The notes under the pieces are model-generated. The model searched no databases. It worked only from the letters and a program-made list of their open reading frames with translations, and was not told the DNA's origin. Shown here piece by piece: positions 22,687 to 29,708 of a DNA stretch of 40,430 nt. The number at the start of each line of letters is the position of its first letter. Position 1 is the stretch's first letter. Both the position numbers and the translations under genes were made by a program. The stretch comes from Thermoflavimicrobium dichotomicum. Lineage in GTDB: Bacteria; Bacillota; Bacilli; Thermoactinomycetales; Thermoactinomycetaceae. The DNA lies in NCBI RefSeq assembly GCF_900114055.1, contig NZ_FORR01000026.1, positions 1-40,430 on the forward strand, written 5' to 3'.

Positions 22687-23843
22687 AAAAAGCCATCCAG
22701 CAAATCACCTGGACCTTTCCATTTGCCCCTTCTTCACATCCTTTCGAAGTCGATTGGGATGCCATGACTTCCCAATACGGCTGGCTTCAAGCACTGAAAG
22801 GCATTTCACAAGATCCCGCTTACCACGCCGAAGGGGATGTATATACCCATACCCGGATGGTTGTAGAAGAACTGATGAAATTACACGAATGGCAAAAACG
22901 TTCCGCTACCGAACAGTCCATATTATTTGCTGCTGCTCTCTTGCATGATGTAGCCAAGCCGGTTTGTACACGTCAAGAAGTTGATGGGCGCATTTCCTCA
23001 CGTGGACATGCCAAACAGGGTGCGATAATGGCCCGGCAAATTTTGTGGAATTTGTCCACTCCAATCTTGATACGTGAGGCTATCGTTTCTCTCATCCGTT
23101 TTCATGGCCTGCCATTATGGTTCTTGGAAAAAGCCGATCCAGAAAAAGCGGTTTTCGCGGCCAGTTTGCAAATCCCATTGGATTGGGTGGCACTACTGGC
23201 CGAAGCCGATGTGCGAGGAAGAATCTGCGATGATCAGCAGGAATTGCTCACACGCATTCAATTGTTTCGGGAGTTTTGTCAAGAGCATCATTGCTACACT
23301 CATCCCCGCTCCTTCCCATCTGCTCATGCACGTTTTCGGTATTTTTATGGATTACAGGCAGACCCCTGTTACTCTCCTTATCTTCAGCCGACATTTGAAG
23401 TCATCATGATGGCAGGTTTACCCGGCGCCGGAAAAGATACATGGATTCACCGGCACGGGCGGGATTTGCCAGTGATTTCACTGGACCATATTCGTGAACA
23501 ATACCATATCTCACCTGAAAATGCTCAAGGGAAAGTCATTCAACTCGCCAGGGAACAGGCCAAAGAATATCTCCGGCAGAAACAATCTTTCATCTGGAAT
23601 GCCACCAACATAACCCAACATATTCGCAAACCATTGATTCAACTTTTTGCCTCTTATGGTGCCAGCATTCGAATCATCTACCTGGACACCCCACCATCGG
23701 TTGTCCTGGAACGTAACCATCAACGAAAAAAGCCGGTTCCAGACCATGTCATTCGCAAGCTCGTTTCCAGGCTGGAAGTCCCTCATCTCGATGAAGCACA
23801 TCAAGTGGATTGGATTTCCTTGGGACACATGTCAAGAAAATAG
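22683..23843 (+). CDS. HD-Pnk: HD phosphoesterase fused to polynucleotide kinase (RNA end healing)
   Basis: The 386-aa protein has two domains. The N-terminal HD phosphohydrolase (about 30-215) shows His56 (VYTHTR), HD at 88-89 (LLHDVAKP) and further His residues (GHAKQG, RFHGLP). The C-terminal P-loop kinase (about 238-380) has GLPGAGKD (245-252), the Asp of SLDHIRE (about 268) and a lid with ERNHQRKKPVP. This matches the described HD-Pnk enzymes, which remove 2',3'-cyclic phosphates and phosphorylate 5'-OH ends. Start: TTG at 22683, overlapping the ligase stop (TTGA), with AAGGAG 10 nt upstream. It would prepare broken RNA ends for the adjacent ligase. Confidence 0.88.
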   Translation: MKKAIQQITWTFPFAPSSHPFEVDWDAMTSQYGWLQALKGISQDPAYHAEGDVYTHTRMVVEELMKLHEWQKRSATEQSILFAAALLHDVAKPVCTRQEVDGRISSRGHAKQGAIMARQILWNLSTPILIREAIVSLIRFHGLPLWFLEKADPEKAVFAASLQIPLDWVALLAEADVRGRICDDQQELLTRIQLFREFCQEHHCYTHPRSFPSAHARFRYFYGLQADPCYSPYLQPTFEVIMMAGLPGAGKDTWIHRHGRDLPVISLDHIREQYHISPENAQGKVIQLAREQAKEYLRQKQSFIWNATNITQHIRKPLIQLFASYGASIRIIYLDTPPSVVLERNHQRKKPVPDHVIRKLVSRLEVPHLDEAHQVDWISLGHMSRK

Positions 23844-23876
23844 CAAAACCCCGACATCGGAGCAGGATGTCGGGGA
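23843..23876 (-). terminator. Terminator of the MarR-ArsA operon
   Basis: Minus strand: CCCCGACATC, CTGCTCC loop, GATGTCGGGG, then TTTTGC. The 10-bp perfect stem lies between convergent operons. Confidence 0.85.
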
Positions 23877-23881
23877 ATCAT

Positions 23882-24106
23882 TTATTCTTCAATATTGATC
23901 TTCTTGGCCTGCTTTTCTGGTACTTCCTCTTTCTGATCCAACTTTTCAATCCAGGAATCCAAACACACTCTCACACCCAACAGTTGTTCTTTTAACGCAT
24001 TTTTAAAATGGTGCCTGGCTTCATCAGGGATCGTATCCTTTTTCAATTTCTCCCGCATATCAAGCAACAAATCGAGGACATGATGCAAATCTTGACGATT
24101 CAACAT
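23882..24106 (-). CDS. Small charged helical protein downstream of ArsA
   Basis: This 74-aa, almost entirely helical and highly charged protein (LHHVLDLLLDMREKLKK, HHFKNALKEQLLGVR, then a Lys/Glu-rich tail) has no family I recognise. The ATG at 24106 has GGGGGAT upstream. Only 15 nt separate it from the ArsA-like ATPase stop, so it is the last gene of that operon. It may be an accessory partner of the ATPase; that is inference from position only. Confidence 0.65.
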   Translation of the reverse strand: MLNRQDLHHVLDLLLDMREKLKKDTIPDEARHHFKNALKEQLLGVRVCLDSWIEKLDQKEEVPEKQAKKINIEE

Positions 24107-24121
24107 TCGTTTTATCCCCCT

Positions 24122-25309
24122 TTATTTTTCGACCTCACTTTCTCGCTTTCCAAAAGTGATACGCAAGCGTTGATCGGTAAAACGAGCTTCAAGAATAGGG
24201 CGTCCTGTCAACAAACGTGGCAAATAAACTTTCCGACGGTAAGATCCTACCTGAATCGTCAACTCATCACCGCGTTGCGTCAGATTCAAGTCCGTACGCT
24301 CAACAAAGGGAAACGCCAGATAAAAAACATAACCTTCCTCTGTTTTTTCAACTTCTTCCACTTTCCCTACATAAAAGATCTCCTTTGGATTTTTTTCACC
24401 AAACGCCTCATTTGCCAGCAATTGTAAAGATTCTATGCCAGCTACTTCTTTTTTCATTAAAGGAACCCGAAAAACAGGAATGGGATGGAAACTTCCCTCA
24501 ATATCCTGTATATATTGGGCCTGGCGTACCTTCCAGTCTTCCCAGTAGCCGACTCCTGCTTCTTCTGGCAACATCCGGTTTACAATAATCGCATCTGTAT
24601 TAAAGCCATATAAATTTAAATAAGTAAAGGCTCTTCTTGCTTCAGCGATCACAATTTTTTCAGGATTTACGACCACCCGAATCGATGTGGTTGCATGATC
24701 CAATAAAATGTTTTGGATTTCAATCACCTTGCGAAATAGTTGCTCGATCTCACTCAGTGATTCTTCATCCGGCAATTCAAAACCACCTGTGACCAATTTG
24801 GTGACAGGACGCGCCAGCCTGGCCACCCGACGTTGGAAAGGAAATATTTTATCCAACCACCAGGTAATCATATTGGGATAGCTGAGCAAACGTAAAGTCT
24901 CACCGGTCGGTGCACAATCAATGATTAACACATCATATCTTTCGCTTTTAACATGGTCAATCATTCGCAATAGACTGAATAACTCCTCCATCCCCGGAAA
25001 AGTCAAGATTTCTTCCGCACTCACATCATTCAATCCAGACCAATTCATTACGCCTTTCAACCAAGTTTGTACGGCTTTCCAATTTCGTTCCGTCTCACGT
25101 ATATGATCTACTTCCTGTCCCCATAAGTTCTCTGTGATTTGCACAGGCTCTGGTCCCAAACTTTTCAGAAAACAGTCTGATAAGTTATGTGCAGCATCTG
25201 TACTCATGATGAGGGTACGCAGTCCTTCTGAAGCAAGACGAACTCCCGTCGCTGCCGCTACACTGGTTTTTCCGACGCCACCTTTTCCTGTATAAACAAT
25301 GATGCGCAT
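24122..25309 (-). CDS. ArsA/GET3-family ATPase with HSP20-like C-terminal domain
   Basis: This is a 395-aa P-loop ATPase of the ArsA/GET3 (SIMIBI) class. The deviant Walker A is GKGGVGKTS (about 8-16), switch I STDAAHNLSD, and the A-loop and switch II region DCAPTGETLRLLSYP. Residues about 315-395 form a beta-rich domain (AFPFVERTDLNLTQRGDELT, then RRKVYLPRLLTGRPILEARF) typical of the HSP20-like tail of bacterial ArsA homologues. The ATG at 25309 follows GGAGG; longer readings run into the operator. No arsenite pump ArsB or ArsR is nearby, so arsenic export is doubtful; targeting or holding of membrane proteins is an alternative. Confidence 0.85.
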   Translation of the reverse strand: MRIIVYTGKGGVGKTSVAAATGVRLASEGLRTLIMSTDAAHNLSDCFLKSLGPEPVQITENLWGQEVDHIRETERNWKAVQTWLKGVMNWSGLNDVSAEEILTFPGMEELFSLLRMIDHVKSERYDVLIIDCAPTGETLRLLSYPNMITWWLDKIFPFQRRVARLARPVTKLVTGGFELPDEESLSEIEQLFRKVIEIQNILLDHATTSIRVVVNPEKIVIAEARRAFTYLNLYGFNTDAIIVNRMLPEEAGVGYWEDWKVRQAQYIQDIEGSFHPIPVFRVPLMKKEVAGIESLQLLANEAFGEKNPKEIFYVGKVEEVEKTEEGYVFYLAFPFVERTDLNLTQRGDELTIQVGSYRRKVYLPRLLTGRPILEARFTDQRLRITFGKRESEVEK

Positions 25310-25344
25310 AAGAAGCCTCCATTTAACATCAGCTAAGGGAAAAT

Positions 25345-25362
25345 TACTACGATATCGTAGTA
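25345..25362. promoter_or_regulatory. MarR operator 2 (before the ArsA-like gene)
   Basis: TACTACGATATCGTAGTA is a perfect 18-bp palindrome 36 bp upstream of the ATPase ATG. It is identical to the one before the marR-type gene, so a second regulated promoter probably starts here. Confidence 0.85.
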
Positions 25363-25395
25363 TTGACGTAAAAGAAAAGGAACAAATCCCTCTGT

Positions 25396-25869
25396 TCACT
25401 CGGTAATGTTGATTCGCCGGATCGTGGGCTGTTCCATTTTCTCCACTGGTTCCATGGTTTGAATCGCCTTCATTACTTTTACGATCAGTGTAAGCAACTG
25501 CTCCTGTTCTTCTGTAGTCAATACCTGTTCAATTCTTTTAAGGACCTGATTGACGAGTTCCATCAATTGCTGTGCCAGCTGTTCTCCATTTTCTGTCAGA
25601 TGGATGATGATGTTACGTCGATCCTTGGGATCCCGCGTTCTTTCAATGAATCCTCTTCGTTTCAACCGTTGACCAATACTTGTGACGGTGCTAAGGGGTG
25701 CACCCAGTTCCGCTGCCAGCTGTGACATGGTCATTTGTCCTTTATGCTTGATCAAGATTAAAGCGATCAGTTCAGAGCGTGTAAATTTTCTCTCCAATTT
25801 ACCTATCTCTGAATCAAAAAGAAGAGGTTTCAAACCATGTTGAAGTAAGAGAGTGATGAGCTGCTTCAT
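25396..25869 (-). CDS. MarR-family transcriptional regulator
   Basis: The 157-aa MarR-type winged-helix regulator has its HTH at about residues 45-80 (MTMSQLAAELGAPLSTVTSI GQRLKRRG), the wing RTRDPKDRRNIIIHLTENG (about 78-96), and a C-terminal dimerisation helix (LVNQVLKRIEQVLTTEEQEQ). The ATG at 25869 follows AAAGGAGA. It is the first gene of an operon with the ArsA-like ATPase and the 74-aa protein. Two identical palindromes, one in its own promoter and one before the ATPase, are its probable binding sites. The ligand is unknown. Confidence 0.93.
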   Translation of the reverse strand: MKQLITLLLQHGLKPLLFDSEIGKLERKFTRSELIALILIKHKGQMTMSQLAAELGAPLSTVTSIGQRLKRRGFIERTRDPKDRRNIIIHLTENGEQLAQQLMELVNQVLKRIEQVLTTEEQEQLLTLIVKVMKAIQTMEPVEKMEQPTIRRINITE

Positions 25870-25906
25870 TTATTTCTCCTTTATGTAATTTTCCCTAAAA
25901 ATATTT

Positions 25907-25931
25907 TACTACGATATCGTAGTATTTGTCA
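25907..25931 (-). promoter_or_regulatory. MarR promoter with operator 1
   Basis: Minus strand: -35 TTGACA, an 18-bp spacer filled by the palindrome TACTACGATATCGTAGTA (25907-25924), then -10 TAAAAT. Occupancy by the regulator would exclude RNA polymerase, which implies autorepression. Confidence 0.88.
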
Positions 25932-26050
25932 AAGATTTATGAACCCAAAAATAAATTTGTCATCATCTCAAACCGCGTATCAAAAGCCCATTGATTTGTT
26001 TTGAGAACTGAATCTTTACGCATCTCCAATAGACCACTGATTTCCAGCTT

Positions 26051-26159
26051 GTTGACAAAGTATCCGTTATATGCCGGTTTTCCTTTTCCGTTTCACTCCC
26101 GCTCTATAAAAACGAGCAAGAAGTCGTTCAACTGGAAAAGGAAAACCGGGTTTGTCAAC
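26051..26159 (+). repeat. MITE-like palindromic repeat, copy 3
   Basis: This 109-bp copy has the same orientation as copy 2 and differs from it only at a few bases in the loop (CTCTAT instead of TTGCTTA). Ends are GTTGACAAAG ... TTTGTCAAC. It lies between marR and the FAD dehydrogenase gene. Confidence 0.9.
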
Positions 26160-26317
26160 GGTCTCAATTTCTTTTCTATATAAGCTCATTTAATAAGAAA
26201 ATTTATCAAATCAGAATAAAAATAAGACTGAGCGGAAACAAAAAATAAAGGATACGGACCTCGCATCAATGAAGGAAATCACGATCAAATACCCTTACAA
26301 AACAGATTGAAAGCAGA

Positions 26318-26331
26318 TGTAAACGCTTCAA
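26318..26331 (+). promoter_or_regulatory. Possible cre site upstream of the FAD gene
   Basis: TGTAAACGCTTCAA matches the cre core except at one conserved position (C to A near the end). It lies about 50 bp upstream of the -35. Confidence 0.35.
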
Positions 26332-26377
26332 AAACGAACATTGAATAGATTTAACAAAAAATTAATTCGTTTTTTAC

Positions 26378-26406
26378 TTGATTTCTATTTCATGGTTTGA
26401 TATAGT
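26378..26406 (+). promoter_or_regulatory. Predicted promoter of the FAD dehydrogenase gene
   Basis: -35 TTGATT (26378-26383), 17-bp spacer, extended -10 TGATATAGT. The 5' leader would be about 60 nt. The remainder of 26160-26377 shows no gene. Confidence 0.65.
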
Positions 26407-26473
26407 ATCTAAGGCTTGGGTAGAAAAAAATTCCTATTCAAATAGGAAAAGATGGATGTTGGAGGTTTTACAT

Positions 26474-27931
26474 ATGAAAACAAAATATGATGTAATCGTT
26501 GTAGGTGCAGGTCCAGCCGGTATCTTTACCTGCTATGAATTGACTCTGAAAATGCCTGAAGCCAAAGTGCTATTGATTGATAAAGGACATGATATTTATT
26601 CTCGCAATTGCCCCATTTTACAGAAGAAAATCCAAAAATGCCCACCTGCTGTTGGCCGAAAAGAATATGCTGGCTGTGTTCCAGCCTGTTCAATCACCAA
26701 CGGTTTTGGCGGTGCAGGAGCCTATTCGGATGGAAAATTTAACATCACCAGTGAGTTTGGCGGTTGGATGACGGATTATTTGCCAACGGAAACTGTTGTT
26801 GACTTAATTAAATATGTTGATGAAATCAATCTCAAACACGGAGCTACTGAAACGATCACCGATCCGCTAACAGATAAAGTTCGTGAAATCGAAAAAAGAG
26901 CCTATTCAGCTGGGCTCAAACTGTTACGCGCTCAAGTTCGCCATCTGGGTACAGAGCAAAATCTGCAAATTTTGACCAGCATCTTTGAATACCTCAAAGA
27001 ACATATCGACATGCTCTTTAAAACGGAAGTGGCCGATATTATTACCGAAAAAGTGGGTTCATCCCATCGTATAGTCGGTGTTGAACTTAAAAATGGTGAG
27101 CAGCTCTTTGCAGAAAAAGTTGTGATCGTTCCCGGACGTGACGGTTCCGCCTGGTTATCGAAAATTCTCAGAAAACGCCGGTTAAAAATGGCAGCCAATC
27201 AAGTAGATATCGGTGTTCGTGTAGAAACATCCAATATTGTGATGGAAGAGATCAATGAGCATTTGTATGAAGGTAAATTTATCTTTCATTCATCGGTTGG
27301 CACCCGTGTCCGCACATTCTGCAGCAACCCATCGGGACATGTCGTGGTAGAAAATCATTCCGGTATCATGTTAGCCAATGGACATGCTTATAAAGATCCG
27401 AAGTTAGGAAGCGAAAATACCAACTTTGCACTTCTTGTTTCCCATCAGTTCGCTGATCCATTTGATGAACCGACTGAGTTTGCCCATGATGTCTCGCGAC
27501 TGGCCAATCGACTATCCAACGGGGGAGTCATTGTACAAAAATTCGGTGATATCATGAAAGGACGTCGCTCCACACCCAAACGGATCAAGGAAGGATTTAT
27601 CAATCCAACGCTAAAAGAAGCCGTTCCAGGAGATCTTGGCCTTGTCCTGCCATATAACACAATGAAAAGCTTGATTGAAATGATCCAGGCCCTTGATCAT
27701 GTTACACCAGGTATTGCTTCAGAGCATACCTTATTCTATGGTGTAGAAGCCAAATTCTACTCAGCCCGTCCCAAACTGAATGATCGATTTGAGTCCGAAA
27801 TCGCCGGGCTATATCTGGGTGGTGACGGTGCTGGGATCACTCGCGGTCTGGCTCAAGCGGGCGCTTGTGGTGTGTGGATCGCCAGGGATATCGTCGAAAA
27901 ACTAAGGAATCATTCTTCTTCTCAGGTATAG
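26474..27931 (+). CDS. FAD-dependent dehydrogenase (COG2509-like)
   Basis: The 485-aa flavoprotein has a dinucleotide-binding GxGxxG at VGAGPAG (10-16), then LIDKGHD, a Cys-rich stretch (NCPILQKKIQKC ... GCVPACSI, about 44-76), GFGGAGAYSDGKFN, and a C-terminal FAD-binding block GLYLGGDGAGITRGLAQAG (about 444-462). This pattern belongs to the uncharacterised FAD-dependent dehydrogenase group. The substrate is unknown. The ATG at 26474 follows GGAGG. The last ~50 codons plus the terminator are duplicated 11.2 kb away, on the far side of the rhamnose island. Confidence 0.85.
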   Translation: MKTKYDVIVVGAGPAGIFTCYELTLKMPEAKVLLIDKGHDIYSRNCPILQKKIQKCPPAVGRKEYAGCVPACSITNGFGGAGAYSDGKFNITSEFGGWMTDYLPTETVVDLIKYVDEINLKHGATETITDPLTDKVREIEKRAYSAGLKLLRAQVRHLGTEQNLQILTSIFEYLKEHIDMLFKTEVADIITEKVGSSHRIVGVELKNGEQLFAEKVVIVPGRDGSAWLSKILRKRRLKMAANQVDIGVRVETSNIVMEEINEHLYEGKFIFHSSVGTRVRTFCSNPSGHVVVENHSGIMLANGHAYKDPKLGSENTNFALLVSHQFADPFDEPTEFAHDVSRLANRLSNGGVIVQKFGDIMKGRRSTPKRIKEGFINPTLKEAVPGDLGLVLPYNTMKSLIEMIQALDHVTPGIASEHTLFYGVEAKFYSARPKLNDRFESEIAGLYLGGDGAGITRGLAQAGACGVWIARDIVEKLRNHSSSQV

Positions 27932-27977
27932 CAAGTTTAAAAAAACGCCCCTAGTGGGGTGTTTTAAGACCGTTGAC
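27785..27977 (+). repeat. Left copy of a ~190-bp direct repeat bracketing the rhamnose island
   Basis: This segment spans the last ~49 codons of the FAD gene, its first terminator and the following GTTGAC. It recurs in the same orientation at 38986-39177, roughly nine bases in ten identical by eye. The last 45 bp of coding sequence and the stop are almost unchanged. Confidence 0.9.
27938..27966 (+). terminator. Terminator of the FAD gene
   Basis: AAAACGCCCCTAGTGGGGTGTTTT: short GC-rich stem with flanking A and T runs, beginning 8 bp after the stop. Confidence 0.75.
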
Positions 27978-28006
27978 CTGCATACTTTGTCAACGGTCTT
28001 TTTTGT
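27967..28006 (+). terminator. Second terminator, built from a MITE-like remnant
   Basis: AAGACCGTTGAC, a loop, then GTCAACGGTCTT and six T. The inner GTTGAC ... CTTTGTCAAC are the exact outer ends of the MITE-like repeat, suggesting that an internally deleted copy now acts as the stem. Confidence 0.65.
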
Positions 28007-28088
28007 TGAATAAACATAGAAAACTAAAAGAAAAGGAAGGTTTTCTATTTTTCGTACAAATCCAACAAGAAAACATCATCCAGAAATA

Positions 28089-28250
28089 AGGATAGCGTGT
28101 CCCATCCGCCACCTGGACCTGCGGAGGACGTTCCCATTGCACGTTTTTCTACAACCTCACGCTAGGACGCCTATCCGTGCGACCGTATCCTTTCCTCCCG
28201 GACAATGAGCGAGAGGAGCGTCCCTGACGAAAGGGAAAACTGTCCAAAAA
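28089..28250. ncRNA. GC-rich gene-free stretch with RNA-like pairing
   Basis: Within 28007-28257 no ORF is convincing. Several complementary segments occur: GGATAGCGTG with CACGCTA and CTATCC (28090-28099 with 28158-28176), ATCCGC with GCGGA (28104-28135), and GGACA with TGTCC (28200-28247). The stretch starts the GC-rich island and lies just after the MFS gene's stop on the minus strand. It may be a structured 3' region or a relic; I do not recognise an RNA family. Confidence 0.25.
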
Positions 28251-28257
28251 AGAGTAG

Positions 28258-29601
28258 TCAATCCTTCTTCGGCAAGACAATCTGCTCTCCAGTCCGCTCC
28301 GCCTCAATCTCCTCTAAAGACTTTCCTCTTGTTTGTGGAGCCCAGATTAACCCAATCAAGCCACTAACAAAGAGGAATCCGGTGAGGATCCAAGCCAACG
28401 TTGTGAACCCGGTGGCTGTTAACACTGGTACAAACAAACTCCAGATGCCAAGTCCGATTCTGATGACGGCGAAAGCCAAGCCTTGGGCAGTGCTGCGTAT
28501 CATGGTCGGAAACAGTTCAGAAGACCACAGTTGGAAGAACGCTTGTTGACCAAAACCACCCGCAAAGCCACCTAAAAACACATGTAGCAAAGCAACAACA
28601 GGCGTTAACGGAAAAATCGCTAAGAGTGACATGCCTATCACTTGAATCAATGCACTGACTCCGAACAAAACACGCCGGTTAACGCGATCGCTCAAAGGCA
28701 TGAAGATGAGTGCAGTGCCAATTACCCCGAACAAAAATCCTAAGCACTGCATTAACACGCTGGTCGACTGACTATTTCCCCCCACTGTTTCCAAGATGTA
28801 TGGTAAGAAAAATCCCGACGTTCCCGCTGTGAGATTCCAAATTCCGTACATGGAGATCAAGAAGACCAATGCTCCCAAGTGCGGCTTGGTGAAAAGGGCT
28901 CGAAAACCATTTGCAGCGCTAACATTCTTGGACACAGTCCCCGCCGCAGTTGATTGCACTGAGGTTGCGGTTTCCACTGCTGTCTGCCAGCGCACCGATT
29001 CGACCATGCCTCGACGCAATAACCACGTGACGATTGCAACGACAAAGAGATGCGCAAACAACAGCCTAGCCCCCAAGATACCAAGCGGATAAAGTGCCAA
29101 AGACAGCAACAGACAGACAATCGGTCCCATGTTCCACAGAACTTGCGCCATACCACTTAGCTTTCCGCGTGATTTAGCTGGCGCATTTTCTGCAATGATG
29201 GTCCACGATGCGGGAACATCTGCACCAACAGCTAGTCCCACAATGAAGTAGCCGACGGCTAACATCCAAGCATTAACGGCAAAAATGATCCACAACATGC
29301 CAAATGCATAAATCAGCAAATCCCAAGAATAAATCCTTTTTCGGCCAAAAAGGTCACAAATTCGCCCACCAATCAGGGATCCGATCCCAGCCGAGATGGC
29401 GTTTGAACTAAAAGCGGCCAACAGTCCGAGAGCGGTGTTGGACATGTGAAAGTAGCTCTGCCAGAGACTTAGACTGGCCGCTCCTGCCACAATCGAGCCT
29501 GAGTCAATGTAGTTGGCCATGGAAGCCAATAACGTCCACTTCCACTGCTGTTTTGAGTTTTTCGGATCCTCGAGACTAGCCACCGTAACTTCACTCTTCA
29601 T
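28258..29601 (-). CDS. MFS sugar transporter, likely L-rhamnose or rhamnoside uptake
   Basis: This is a 447-aa, twelve-helix major facilitator of the sugar-porter type. Signatures include GGRICDLFGRKRIYSWDLLI after helix 2 (RxGRK motif), PASWTIIAENAPAKSRGKLSG in the first half, LSDRVNRRVLF in the second, and ELFPTMIRSTAQGLAFA near the end. A long charged loop separates the halves (about 205-235). The ATG at 29601 follows GGGGGTG. It is the last gene of the rhamnose cluster on the same strand, 107 bp after the rhamnosidase, which points to import of rhamnose or a rhamnosyl oligosaccharide. Confidence 0.85.
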   Translation of the reverse strand: MKSEVTVASLEDPKNSKQQWKWTLLASMANYIDSGSIVAGAASLSLWQSYFHMSNTALGLLAAFSSNAISAGIGSLIGGRICDLFGRKRIYSWDLLIYAFGMLWIIFAVNAWMLAVGYFIVGLAVGADVPASWTIIAENAPAKSRGKLSGMAQVLWNMGPIVCLLLSLALYPLGILGARLLFAHLFVVAIVTWLLRRGMVESVRWQTAVETATSVQSTAAGTVSKNVSAANGFRALFTKPHLGALVFLISMYGIWNLTAGTSGFFLPYILETVGGNSQSTSVLMQCLGFLFGVIGTALIFMPLSDRVNRRVLFGVSALIQVIGMSLLAIFPLTPVVALLHVFLGGFAGGFGQQAFFQLWSSELFPTMIRSTAQGLAFAVIRIGLGIWSLFVPVLTATGFTTLAWILTGFLFVSGLIGLIWAPQTRGKSLEEIEAERTGEQIVLPKKD

Positions 29602-29708
29602 AACGACACCCCCAAACAGATTCTGTTTTAAAATCTTCCGTATTCAACTGTCTGTAAGCGATTTCAATTAATCGTTAAGATGACCCTCCAGTCTTGTTCG
29701 ACACCCAA

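Noticed and set aside
24122-25309. Arsenic resistance operon
   Set aside because: Only the ATPase resembles ArsA. There is no ArsB/ACR3 pump, ArsR, ArsC or ArsD, and the HSP20-like tail is not a feature of the classical arsenite pump ATPase.
21765-26159. Regular palindromic repeats considered as a CRISPR array
   Set aside because: Copies are kilobases apart, single, and lack the regular repeat-spacer pattern or cas genes.
21739-26183. Repeated small frames encoding FPFPFHSR ... SFNWKRKTGFVN at three MITE copies
   Set aside because: The shared peptide is simply the translation of the palindromic repeat; copies are fused to unrelated flanks and lack ribosome sites.
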